This document shows, one piece after another, positions 16,157-24,006 of a stretch of DNA of 64,000 bases. Below the pieces are notes generated by a model. That model was given only the letters and a program-made list of their open reading frames with translations. It searched no databases and had not been told where the DNA came from. Source of the stretch: Bacillota bacterium (GTDB lineage Bacteria > Bacillota > UBA4882 > UBA8346); NCBI GenBank assembly GCA_023417475.1, contig JAEZFP010000073.1:1-64000 (forward strand). The letters run 5' to 3'. The position numbers were made by a program, and so were the translations under genes. The first letter of the stretch is position 1, and every line of letters begins with the position of its first letter.

Positions 16157-16636
16157 ATGAAAAAGGGAATTCTATTAGCAGGTTTACTCGGTTTAATGGT
16201 TTCAGGCAGTTTGACTCTGGCGGCAACCACGGCTTCGCATACGATTTCCGTTAAAATCCCGGCCTATATCCGGATCAGCATTACCAAAGTTGCCGACGCC
16301 ACCAACAATACCGTCAATGATCAAAAACTCGTCTACAACGTGCAAGACAGCGACATTTCCGACACGGGAGCAATCAACAAGCAAATCGGCGCCGCAACTG
16401 TCGCCGTGATCACCAATAGCTCGGGTGGCGCCCGCGTTACCACCGCCTTAAACGATGCGGCCGAATTAAAGCCGTTGTTGTATTCGGGAAGCGCGAGCCT
16501 TGACGGTTATAACTTTACAACCTCAAAGGGTAGCCAATCTGTGGTCGTTCCGTACACCCTGAAGGGCGATCTCTCGAACTTAGTGCCCAATCAAACCTAT
16601 CAGACAACCGTTACATACACCGCCGCGGCTCAATAA
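16157..16636 (+). CDS. Pilin-like secreted beta-sandwich protein 1
   Basis: 159 aa. ATG at 16157 has GGAGGG 8 nt upstream; a longer frame from 16037 runs through the leader and is rejected. A Sec signal peptide (MKKGILLAGLLGLMVSGSLTLA) is followed by a mature N terminus TTASHTISVKIPAYI that is nearly shared with the protein at 17713 (TASHTIAVTVPE). The rest is Thr/Ser/Asn-rich and beta-rich with no Cys, fitting a small immunoglobulin-like subunit such as spore-coat-U or fimbrial major subunits. First of a cluster with a PapD-like chaperone 33 nt downstream. Subunit role is inferred from context. Confidence 0.7.
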   Translation: MKKGILLAGLLGLMVSGSLTLAATTASHTISVKIPAYIRISITKVADATNNTVNDQKLVYNVQDSDISDTGAINKQIGAATVAVITNSSGGARVTTALNDAAELKPLLYSGSASLDGYNFTTSKGSQSVVVPYTLKGDLSNLVPNQTYQTTVTYTAAAQ

Positions 16637-16669
16637 GTTCGCCAAGGCAATTTGCTAAGGGTGGTAACA

Positions 16670-17470
16670 GTGGCTAAGAAAAAAAGATATTTACTGCTTT
16701 CACTGGTATTATTGACGATATTGACCGTTCCTTGTCTCGCATTGGAGATGGGGATCAGTCCCCCGGATATCACCTTACAAATTGCGCCCGGTCAGACTTA
16801 TAGCGGTGAGATTTTGGTCTACGGTTCGGAAAATGAGACGATCGAGATCAGCGTCGTGAAACATGACTGGTCATTAACGACCGCCGGAGAATATCAATTT
16901 TTACCCATGGGGACCGTGAAACGTTCAGCGTCCCCATGGGTTTCCTTTGCCGTAAACCGTTTGACGATCCCGCCCAAACGGGGGCAACGCCTCCAATATA
17001 CGGTGAAAGTGCCCGCCGGGGCTTCCGGGAGTTATTGGGGAGCGATCATGTTCACCTCAGTACCGGCCAACTCCGGAGAAAAACCGATGGTCCAATTGAC
17101 CACGGCCGGCCGGATCGCTTATATCCTGAAAATCGATGTCAACGGTTCTCCGCCCGCAGTGGGTAATATTGATCGTTTCAAATTGAATTGGCTCAGTGAA
17201 ACGAAAAAGGTTGCGGCGGCATTTCGGATCAAAAATAGCGGTGCTTCGTTTCTGCGGTTCAAGGGCCGGTTGGAGGTCCGGGACCGCCAGGGGGTCATCG
17301 TTTATGTGATTCCCTTTAACGAAGGACTGATCTTGCCCGATTCCATCCATGAGTTTGGGCTGCGGGATTACAACTTTAATTTCAAACCCGGTTATTACGT
17401 GGCGCTTGCCGTCGCCGATCTGGGGGACAAGAGTATGAAAGCGATGCAAACCACGTTTGAAGTAAAATAA
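16670..17470 (+). CDS. PapD-like pilus/fimbria assembly chaperone
   Basis: 266 aa. Start GTG at 16670 with AAGGGTGG upstream gives a clean signal peptide (MAKKKRYLLLSLVLL...ALA). Two immunoglobulin-like domains: residues ~22-140 (GISPPDITLQIAPGQTYSGEILVYGSE; later WVSFAVNRLTIPPKRGQRLQYTVKVP), whose strand pattern resembles the chaperone G1-strand region, and ~140-266 (GRIAYILKIDV; FRIKNSGASFLRFKGRLEVRD). Such proteins keep pilin subunits folded in the periplasm and deliver them to an outer-membrane usher. Follows the pilin-like gene by 33 nt, so probably one transcript. Divergent from classical FGL/FGS chaperones; a COG1470-like alternative is possible. Confidence 0.68.
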   Translation: MAKKKRYLLLSLVLLTILTVPCLALEMGISPPDITLQIAPGQTYSGEILVYGSENETIEISVVKHDWSLTTAGEYQFLPMGTVKRSASPWVSFAVNRLTIPPKRGQRLQYTVKVPAGASGSYWGAIMFTSVPANSGEKPMVQLTTAGRIAYILKIDVNGSPPAVGNIDRFKLNWLSETKKVAAAFRIKNSGASFLRFKGRLEVRDRQGVIVYVIPFNEGLILPDSIHEFGLRDYNFNFKPGYYVALAVADLGDKSMKAMQTTFEVK

Positions 17471-17490
17471 GCGAATTTCTTATTTGATAG

Positions 17491-17519
17491 TTGTAAAAAA
17501 TTATCCAGAATGTTATAAT
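17491..17519 (+). promoter_or_regulatory. Promoter of the c-di-GMP riboswitch transcript
   Basis: TTGTAA (17491-17496), 17-nt spacer, TATAAT (17514-17519). The predicted start (~17526) lies about 30 nt before the riboswitch aptamer. Confidence 0.75.
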
Positions 17520-17557
17520 AAACGTGTAAAGTTTTAAAAATATAAAGCAACTAAATC

Positions 17558-17647
17558 CGACAATGGCAAACTCAGCGAAAGCTGGGGACGCAAAGTCACG
17601 GATCTAAGGCATACCGTAATTGTAATGCTAAGATGGCCGGGCCGCCG
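17558..17647 (+). promoter_or_regulatory. Cyclic di-GMP-I (GEMM) riboswitch
   Basis: Core elements in order: ATGGCAAACTC, GAAA tetraloop stem (CAGC-GAAA-GCTG), GGGGACGCAAAGTCACGG, ATCTAAGGCATACCG, then the second hairpin and ATGGCCGGGCCGCC. This is the canonical class-I aptamer. Downstream a hairpin (CCCCC-G-CAC with GTG-GGGGG, 17691-17707) ends in TTTT just before the ATG at 17713, so it either terminates or hides the G-rich ribosome site. It controls the second pilin-like gene; the ligand can come from the diguanylate cyclase at 24.6 kb. Confidence 0.93.
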
Positions 17648-17712
17648 AAAAATTGGGTTGTTTTTTTGTTACCCTTTTTCGACTGCCCCCGCACAGGAAG
17701 TGGGGGGTTTTA

Positions 17713-18186
17713 ATGTTCGTACGTATTTCCCGACGACATTGGCAATTGATATTTATACTGATATTGGCATTGGTAACCATTCCGGTGTTGGCCGCCACCG
17801 CTTCGCACACGATTGCGGTTACGGTCCCAGAGATTGCCCGGTACCGCGTGAACGGCATCTCGTTGGTCCGATCGGCTGCTGCCGAAGCGGTATATCAAGT
17901 TGATCTGGCAGTCTTCAGTAACTCACAACGGCAATGGAAGATGGTTGCCAATACCGAAAATTCCAGCGAATCGCTGGAATGGTCCAACGACGGTCAAAAT
18001 TGGAGCGGTCTCGCGGCGGGAATGACCACCGTGGCCATAGGCGCCAAAGCCGACTGGGTGAATTTCCGGATCTATTATCGCTATCAGCCAGAGCCAGAGC
18101 AAGGGCGCGGACAAGCTCCGAAAAATGAAGCTGCTGCGAATGAAAGCCCACTTAATTTACAATACCAACTTTGTTTTAGTAATTAG
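17713..18186 (+). CDS. Pilin-like secreted protein 2, under c-di-GMP riboswitch
   Basis: 157 aa from ATG 17713; the G-run at 17702-17707 is the likely ribosome site and is also the 3' arm of the riboswitch expression-platform hairpin. Signal peptide (RISRRHWQLIFILILALVTI, cut near LAA), then TASHTIAVTVPEIARYRV, paralogous at its N terminus to protein 1. A middle LEWSNDGQNWSGL block resembles LQWSLDGVRFTTM in the secreted protein at 21230. The C-terminal part has a charged low-complexity stretch (EPEQGRGQAPKNEAAANE). Likely a minor or c-di-GMP-induced subunit of the same fibre. Twin terminators follow. Confidence 0.68.
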   Translation: MFVRISRRHWQLIFILILALVTIPVLAATASHTIAVTVPEIARYRVNGISLVRSAAAEAVYQVDLAVFSNSQRQWKMVANTENSSESLEWSNDGQNWSGLAAGMTTVAIGAKADWVNFRIYYRYQPEPEQGRGQAPKNEAAANESPLNLQYQLCFSN

Positions 18187-18208
18187 TTTACCCACATCCC
18201 CCCCGATG

Positions 18209-18237
18209 AACCTCTGGTCAACCAGAGGTTTTTTTTA
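18209..18237 (+). terminator. Terminator after pilin-like gene 2
   Basis: AACCTCTGGT-CA-ACCAGAGGTT followed by six more T: a tight 10-bp stem, 22 nt after the stop. Confidence 0.92.
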
Positions 18238-18246
18238 TGCCAAAAT

Positions 18247-18270
18247 AAAAACCTCCATGGTGGAGGTTTT
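18247..18270 (-). terminator. Terminator of the usher-like gene (bidirectional)
   Basis: AAAACCTCCA-TGG-TGGAGGTTTT, 18 nt past the stop of the minus-strand gene; on the minus strand it continues into TTATTTTG. Confidence 0.85.
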
Positions 18271-18288
18271 GGCCTGCGTAGCTATTGA

Positions 18289-21192
18289 TTACCGTTGCAA
18301 GATGACGATGTTGATATCCTCCTGAACAATGGTTCCTCCGGTGGTCTCCCCAACGCAACGGATTTTTCCTTCACCCACAGGGGTTGTCGGCCCTACCTTC
18401 CAGGAATAGGACCAGTGGGTCTTTTTGGGGTCCAACTGAATCACCGAATGGTCGGGTAGTGTCAAAGTGAGCCGTTTGAGCGGATCGCTGGTTTCAATGG
18501 TAATTTTGACGATATCGCCGAAGTAGGCCAGTTCGCGATGGAGTTCCAGCGTGAGCGAGGCTGTCGGTAAGGCGATGATCTCCACCGGCTTTTCATAGGG
18601 GATTAATCCGATTTGCAGCGGCGCCTGGTCCTCCAGTTGCCTGGCGTTGATCGACAAGGGGTGAAAATCCGTAGCGGTTTGCCAATCTTCCGGCAACGCT
18701 TGCGAATCGACGGTTAACTGATAATCGGTGGGGTTTAGCTGGGTAAACGTAAAGGTTCCTTCCAGGTCGGTAAAGGTTTGCGAAACTTCCCCGGTTTCCA
18801 AATTCTTCAGAATGAGCGGCACGCCCGGGATGCCTTTTTCGGTAGGGTCAAGGCGTTGATTTTGATTCCGGTCTTGGTAAATCCGACCGGTAATGTTTTG
18901 GGTCCGAATTAACGGCAGATTTAGGGTGACGGTTTGATACGGCTTCAAGTTCACTTTGAGATCGGGATATTCAAGATTGTAAATTACGTTGTAACGTGGG
19001 TCGATGGTCACTTGATGTTCGCCGGGATTCAGTCCGCCCAAACTGTAATTTCCTTGGGAATCGGTTTGGGCCGTTGTTCGATTGTCGGCCAGGAGGCTCA
19101 AATTGGTGACGGTCGGTTCGCCGTCATCCCGAACGCCGTTGCGGTTTTTGTCGATAAAGGCGACACCGGCGACGGTTCCCAGCGGTTTCTTCACCGGATA
19201 CGAGAACTTCTTGTTCACGGTCAGGCTGCAATAATCGGTTGTATAGCCGCTAGCGTCCCAGATGCCCGAATATTTAAAGAGCAGTTGATATTGGTAAATT
19301 GGCCAGTCGAGATTGATCGTCCAATTGAACTTGGGGGATGGATCGATATAAGGGTAAAGGACGGTTAACAGTTCGGGGCCAAAGGCCCAGCGTTGCTTCA
19401 ACCCCAAGCCAAGCCTGGATTCGTCGGAATTAAGTTGCGGGTTGAGGATTAATTGTTGACTCGGATTGAGTTGATAGCGTGTATACCAGTCAAAACTGGC
19501 ATAATGAGTCTTTTTCGGTTCGGTTTGATCCGCGTCGGCCGAATGACTGATCAACCATTCGTGAGTGAACAACCCGCTTTCCCATTGGGAACCGAGGCTC
19601 CAGGAGAGGTTGTCCGAGTCCAGCTCGTCATTGCGGTAATAGAAGCTCCGGGTGGCGTAGAATTGATATTTGGAAAGCAGGGTTAGATAGGCGTTGAATT
19701 GATAATTGTCATAATTGTTGAGCAGTTCGGCTTCCCGAAGTTGCTTCGCTTCATAAATTCCCTGAAAGTACCCGGTCAAATAATCCTTAAGCGGCGGCAA
19801 GGCGAGCGTACTGGCGAAACTTCGTTGATAGCGGGTATCGTAGAAACGCTGGAGATATTGAAAGTAGGAATTCCATTGCCAATTATCAAGCTTCGTCGCC
19901 ACATGGACCGATCCGGCGTAATGCCCTTGATGGCTAGGGTCGACGGCAAGGGTGTTTGACCAGAACGAATCACTTTTACTGGTTTGGTAATTCCATTCGA
20001 CAATGTTCTGATCCTGGCTCGGAGCCGGATCGTACAGATAACGCAAACTAGAGTGGGAATTTAAAAAAGCTTCCGTGCCCCAGATATATTCGCCGGGACG
20101 GTCGGCGGAGACCCAACGCGAAACGGTAACGGTTTGGGCGCCAAGCTTGGTGGTGGCGAAAAGGCTGGCGTGACCGAGCTTGGGGCTGGCCAATCCTTGC
20201 CAGGTGAGCGGGAATTTACCGATCTTGACGTCGTTGAGGCTCTGATTGATCTCGGCAAACCAAGCTTGGTTTGAACTATAGAAACTGGCGGTACTGTCAG
20301 GTCCGAGTTGTCCGCTGAGCGAAAGTTCGCCGTTGAGACGATCGGAGGTCGCCGAACTGGAAAAGGGCCGATTTAAATGGAGATTTCCTTTCCAGATGTA
20401 ATACTGGGAGCTTAAGGAGTTCAGTTTGTCAACGATAAATGTGGTTAAGTTGATAACTTTTTGTTCGCGGCCCCACGCGAAGGTCAACTCAAGTTGATCG
20501 GAGGAAGCAGCGGTATAAACCGGGATCATCAGCGTAACCGTGACGGTTTGGGACGCTCCCGGGGCTAATTCGAAATGTTCCGGTTGGAGTTTGACAAAAA
20601 ACAGATTGAAGGAGCGCGACGTGACCGAAAATTGTTCGGTGGTGTTGCCGGTGTTGGTAACGACAATATCATAATTAACGGAGGAACCGTACACGCCGTT
20701 GGCGGTCTGCGGCGTATTGAACTGAATGGCGGAAACCGAGTTGACATGGACCGGAAGCGCCACATCAGGCAACGGGAACGTGGCGTCGTTTAATTTGAAT
20801 CGTACCCGGACCAGCTCTTCCAGACCGGCGGGCGCGTTTTGGGGAATGAAGATCGTCACCGGAAAGTATTGTTTATTGGTATGAGCCGGAACGGTTATAT
20901 TGACGTCGCCGATGACATTCCAATTGTGAACGCTGTTATATTCCACTTGTAGATTAATCTCTCGGGAACTCCGGTTATTCAGTTCCAAAACATAGGTTAT
21001 AAATTCGCCGGGATTGGCGGAGCTTTTCTCGGGAAGATTGACGGAAAAGGCTGAATTTAAAACAACCTCTGCGCCCAAAGCTTGAATATTGACGGCGCAG
21101 AGCAGGAAAATGGCGATGATTAACGAAATATATATTTGAAAACAAACAACTTTTCTGTTAGTGTATTCCATAATCGGTATAATTCGTTTCAA
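18289..21192 (-). CDS. Usher-like outer-membrane protein: NEW3/Ig domains, beta-barrel, SdrD-B repeats
   Basis: About 967 aa. After a signal sequence (LIIAIFLLCAVNIQALGA) come two NEW3/COG1470-like Ig domains (~45-270). Next is a ~400-residue stretch of alternating Tyr/Trp/Phe-rich strands (e.g. YQFYATRSFYYRNDELDSDN, RLGLGLKQRWAFG) typical of an outer-membrane beta-barrel, ending near KKFSYPVKK. Then two SdrD-B/CNA-B-type repeats (FIDKNRNGVRDDGE; YQDRNQNQRLDPTEKGIPG) and a C-terminal beta-sandwich. Classical ushers also combine a barrel with Ig-like N- and C-domains, so with the neighbouring chaperone and pilins an usher role is proposed; direct homology is unproven. Start: TTG 21192 has AGGAGG 12 nt upstream; ATG 21171 has none. 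Confidence 0.7.
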   Translation of the reverse strand: MKRIIPIMEYTNRKVVCFQIYISLIIAIFLLCAVNIQALGAEVVLNSAFSVNLPEKSSANPGEFITYVLELNNRSSREINLQVEYNSVHNWNVIGDVNITVPAHTNKQYFPVTIFIPQNAPAGLEELVRVRFKLNDATFPLPDVALPVHVNSVSAIQFNTPQTANGVYGSSVNYDIVVTNTGNTTEQFSVTSRSFNLFFVKLQPEHFELAPGASQTVTVTLMIPVYTAASSDQLELTFAWGREQKVINLTTFIVDKLNSLSSQYYIWKGNLHLNRPFSSSATSDRLNGELSLSGQLGPDSTASFYSSNQAWFAEINQSLNDVKIGKFPLTWQGLASPKLGHASLFATTKLGAQTVTVSRWVSADRPGEYIWGTEAFLNSHSSLRYLYDPAPSQDQNIVEWNYQTSKSDSFWSNTLAVDPSHQGHYAGSVHVATKLDNWQWNSYFQYLQRFYDTRYQRSFASTLALPPLKDYLTGYFQGIYEAKQLREAELLNNYDNYQFNAYLTLLSKYQFYATRSFYYRNDELDSDNLSWSLGSQWESGLFTHEWLISHSADADQTEPKKTHYASFDWYTRYQLNPSQQLILNPQLNSDESRLGLGLKQRWAFGPELLTVLYPYIDPSPKFNWTINLDWPIYQYQLLFKYSGIWDASGYTTDYCSLTVNKKFSYPVKKPLGTVAGVAFIDKNRNGVRDDGEPTVTNLSLLADNRTTAQTDSQGNYSLGGLNPGEHQVTIDPRYNVIYNLEYPDLKVNLKPYQTVTLNLPLIRTQNITGRIYQDRNQNQRLDPTEKGIPGVPLILKNLETGEVSQTFTDLEGTFTFTQLNPTDYQLTVDSQALPEDWQTATDFHPLSINARQLEDQAPLQIGLIPYEKPVEIIALPTASLTLELHRELAYFGDIVKITIETSDPLKRLTLTLPDHSVIQLDPKKTHWSYSWKVGPTTPVGEGKIRCVGETTGGTIVQEDINIVILQR

Positions 21193-21229
21193 AATACTTA
21201 AAATCCTCCTTATTTCAGGAGTCAAACGC

Positions 21230-21772
21230 ATGAAACCATTATTTTACAAAACGCCCTTGAAAATCAGCTGTCTGTTGGCATTGGTGCTGTTCATTAGCGG
21301 CGCCGTTTCGGTTTGGGCCGATTCGCCCGGCGAATATACTGAGGTGAAAGTCTCGCCCAACAACCTTAATTTTCAGGTCAAGGATCCAAGTCAAAGCCCG
21401 TATATTGAAACCATGGAGAATGTCAAGGTAACCTCGGAACAACAGGTTCCCTTTCCGTTGTCCTTATTGCCGTGGCAATGGACGCTTACGATCAGGGCGA
21501 AAGACGCTTATATCGTCGACAATACCAATCCGGCCAATCGGATTCCCATCAGTCAGTTGCAATGGTCGCTGGACGGAGTTCGTTTTACGACCATGACCAG
21601 TCAATGGGTTACCGTCACCAGTTATTGGGATTGGGCCGGACACCCCCGTGAGGAGACGGTCATCTACCGGATTATCAATACCGCCGGAAGTACGTTGCCG
21701 GATGGAAATTTTTCAGTGCAAATCGAGTTTAAGACATCATTAACCACCGGATGGGATGACAAAAAATTGTGA
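21230..21772 (+). CDS. Secreted pilin-like/tip-like protein 3
   Basis: 180 aa. ATG 21230 with CAGGAG 7 nt upstream. Signal peptide (PLFYKTPLKISCLLALVLFI...VWA, cut before DSPGEY), then a beta-rich domain with VKVSPNNLNFQVKD, PLSLLPWQWTLTIRAKD and LQWSLDGVRFTTM, the last like the second pilin-like protein. Divergent from the usher-like gene with only 37 nt between start codons. Could be a tip adhesin or minor subunit; no sequence-based proof. Followed after 12 nt by a DUF1015 gene and possibly co-transcribed with it. Confidence 0.65.
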   Translation: MKPLFYKTPLKISCLLALVLFISGAVSVWADSPGEYTEVKVSPNNLNFQVKDPSQSPYIETMENVKVTSEQQVPFPLSLLPWQWTLTIRAKDAYIVDNTNPANRIPISQLQWSLDGVRFTTMTSQWVTVTSYWDWAGHPREETVIYRIINTAGSTLPDGNFSVQIEFKTSLTTGWDDKKL

Positions 21773-21784
21773 GGGATCAACTTG

Positions 21785-23131
21785 ATGAATCGCGCGGAAC
21801 TAGGGATTGGCATTCCAGAGGTTCTTTTACCCAATCCCCGAATTGACCTGGCGAAATGGCCGGTGGTCGCCTGCGACCAATATACGTCGGAGCCGGAATA
21901 TTGGCGGCACGTAGCGGAGTTGGTGGGGGATAATCCGTCCACGCTACAGATCGTCTTTCCTGAAGTGTATCTGGGAAAAAGTGATGAACCGGAGCGGATC
22001 TGCCGGATCCAACAAACCATGCTGGCTTATTTGGAACAAACGGTATTGCAGCCGATTGACCCGGGGTTCATCTGGGTTGAGCGGACCACCAGTCACGGGA
22101 AAATCCGGCGGGGTTTGGTGGTTGCCGTTGACCTCGAGTGTTATGACTTCCATCAAGGGGCCCAAAGTTTGATCCGAGCCACCGAAGGAACCGTATTAGA
22201 GCGGATTCCGCCCCGGGTGCGGGTCCGGGAAGGCGCGGCCGTTGAGAGTCCCCATGTTATGGTGTTGATCGACGATCCCGAACGGCAACTGATCGAGGGT
22301 TTGGCTGAAACTGCCAAAGCTACGTCGCCGCTGTATGACATCGACTTAATGATGAACGGCGGTCACCTCACGGGTTACCATATCACCGACCCCGCAGCTA
22401 TTAATCGGTTTTTGGCGGGATTGGCGAAATTGGCGGCCCCGGAATTGTTTGCCGCCAAATATGGAGTGGAATCCGCCAAGGTGCTGCTGATGGCGGTTGG
22501 GGACGGGAACCATTCATTGGCGACTGCCAAAACGGTCTGGGAAAAGATTAAAACAACGCTGGGCGATGCCGAAGCGCTTGCCAACCATCCCGCCCGCTTT
22601 GCCCTGGTCGAGCTGGTGAATGTCCACGACGCCGGTTTGGAGTTTGAACCGATTCACCGGGTTTTGTTCAACTTGGATTCGGAGAAATTCCTGTCTGAAA
22701 TGCGGCACTACTGCAACGCGCTTGGTTCGGAAACGTTTTTGACGCCGCTGCCGGATGAAAACGCGATGTTGGAACGGGTGAACGCCCAACCGGACTCCGG
22801 GGAACAGGTGATCGGTTACGGCCAGCTCGCCGGTTATGGGATCATCACCGTGACCAACCCCCGGCAGACGCTGGCCGTCGGAACGTTGCAAAGTTTTAGC
22901 GACGGTTGGTTAACGAACCACCCCGAAGCGCAAATTGATTATATACATGGCAACGAGGTTGTAACATCGTTGGGGAGGAAAACGGGGAACCTGGGATTGT
23001 ATCTGCCGCCCTTGTCAAAACAGGCGTTGTTCCGGACGGTGGTAGTCGAAGGCGTCTTGCCGCGCAAGACATTTTCGATGGGGGAAGCGGCAGAGAAACG
23101 ATTTTATATGGAGTGTCGCAAGATCGTTTAA
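21785..23131 (+). CDS. DUF1015 family protein
   Basis: 448 aa. Recognised by KWPVVACDQYTSEPEYW near residue 25, FPEVYLG, GLVVAVDLECYDF, the MAVGDGNHSLATAK block (~240) and a conserved GNEVV C-terminal region, the pattern of the DUF1015 family common in clostridia. Soluble; function unknown, sometimes described as HTH-adjacent or serine-related without evidence. ATG 21785 (GAGGG upstream) is preferred over TTG 21782. A perfect 11-bp hairpin spans its stop codon. Confidence 0.9.
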   Translation: MNRAELGIGIPEVLLPNPRIDLAKWPVVACDQYTSEPEYWRHVAELVGDNPSTLQIVFPEVYLGKSDEPERICRIQQTMLAYLEQTVLQPIDPGFIWVERTTSHGKIRRGLVVAVDLECYDFHQGAQSLIRATEGTVLERIPPRVRVREGAAVESPHVMVLIDDPERQLIEGLAETAKATSPLYDIDLMMNGGHLTGYHITDPAAINRFLAGLAKLAAPELFAAKYGVESAKVLLMAVGDGNHSLATAKTVWEKIKTTLGDAEALANHPARFALVELVNVHDAGLEFEPIHRVLFNLDSEKFLSEMRHYCNALGSETFLTPLPDENAMLERVNAQPDSGEQVIGYGQLAGYGIITVTNPRQTLAVGTLQSFSDGWLTNHPEAQIDYIHGNEVVTSLGRKTGNLGLYLPPLSKQALFRTVVVEGVLPRKTFSMGEAAEKRFYMECRKIV

Positions 23132-23143
23132 TATCTTGCGACA
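23114..23143 (+). other. Perfect 11-bp hairpin spanning the DUF1015 stop codon
   Basis: TGTCGCAAGAT, 8-nt loop, ATCTTGCGACA, with the TAA in the loop. No T-run follows, so it is more likely a 3'-end stabiliser or a first barrier before the real terminator at 23168. Confidence 0.7.
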
Positions 23144-23167
23144 CCGTTGTTAATTGATCCCGGATTG

Positions 23168-23207
23168 AAACTGTTTGGAAACCTGGAAAGGACGCAAACA
23201 GTTTTTT
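23168..23207 (+). terminator. Terminator of the DUF1015 gene
   Basis: AAACTGTTTG, 18-nt loop, CAAACAGTTTTTT: 10-bp stem and T-run. Confidence 0.85.
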
Positions 23208-23214
23208 GATTCCC

Positions 23215-23247
23215 AAAATAAAAACCACCGCTCAACAACGAACGGTG
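23215..23247 (-). terminator. Terminator of the minus-strand 80-aa gene
   Basis: On the minus strand CACCG(TTC)..(GAG)CGGTG followed by GTTTTTATTTT; 94 nt past the stop at 23341. Confidence 0.78.
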
Positions 23248-23340
23248 ATTCAGAAACCAAATAACCAACCTAAAAGTCGAAACCACTATATGGATGAGCA
23301 CCAATAACAAACTCAAACGGAATAAGTAATGGTACTGGTA

Positions 23341-23583
23341 TTACGAACGGCAGTCGATGATTTGGTGTTCAAAGTCGTAGCCATTCGCCAAACATTCTTC
23401 TTTGGAAAGAATCTTCGGTTCGCAGGATCCGGCGGTTTCGGTGAAATGAACGACATAACCTTTTTGTTTAAGCACATCCAGCAGCTTTTGGACACCAAGC
23501 GAGATTTCGCCGAAATGGAATGAGTTTTTTTTGGATTGCATTAAATGAAATACTAATTCTTCGGTTGGGTTCTTCTGAATCAT
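23341..23583 (-). CDS. Small hypothetical protein (80 aa)
   Basis: AAGGAG lies 9 nt before the ATG, and a terminator follows, so this is a real small gene. Soluble, with a helical N-terminal half (TEELVFHLMQSKKNSFHFGEISLGVQKLLDVLKQKG) and a C-terminal half with three Cys (GSCEPK, EECLANG, DCRS). No family recognised. The Cys spacing is not that of a known zinc ribbon. Confidence 0.65.
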   Translation of the reverse strand: MIQKNPTEELVFHLMQSKKNSFHFGEISLGVQKLLDVLKQKGYVVHFTETAGSCEPKILSKEECLANGYDFEHQIIDCRS

Positions 23584-23943
23584 CGTGAATTGCTCCTTGT
23601 GAAAGTTTATATCGAATTGTCCCTACTATAATAATAATACGTAAAGATTTAAATTTGTTAAACGGAATGTTAGCATTGTATGAACTTTTTACTGCTGTGA
23701 TTTAACATAATCCAAGCGTTTGGCAATATTTTATTCTAAATTTGGCGGTAGATTCAGGATGGGACTGATTTTTGGTTATATTATTTTCGCTGCTACACGT
23801 AGTTTATGGTAAACTTTCGGTTTCGTTTTGATGAACGTCGGCGGTTACAGTAGATTTGGTGGTTTCAACTGCCAAAACCGGTGTTTTGCCTATAAATAGC
23901 GTGATTAGCAACATGGCGCAGCGATTAATTAGCTACCTTTTCG
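23584..23943. other. AT-rich intergenic region
   Basis: No gene seen in 360 bases. It contains a near-perfect palindrome GCCAAAAC-CGGT-GTTTTGCC (23871-23890), a possible regulator site about 55 nt before the promoter at 23944. Confidence 0.5.
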
Positions 23944-23972
23944 TTGTTTTTTGGGGGGACTCTCGCTATAAT
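23944..23972 (+). promoter_or_regulatory. Promoter with -10 box inside an inverted repeat
   Basis: TTGTTT (23944-23949), 17-nt spacer, TATAAT (23967-23972). ACTCTC-GCTATAAT-GAGAGT (23959-23978) places the -10 in the loop of a perfect 6-bp inverted repeat, a possible operator for the DUF2284 gene. Confidence 0.7.
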
Positions 23973-24006
23973 GAGAGTAACTTGCGCAAATTGGAGGAAC
24001 AATGGC

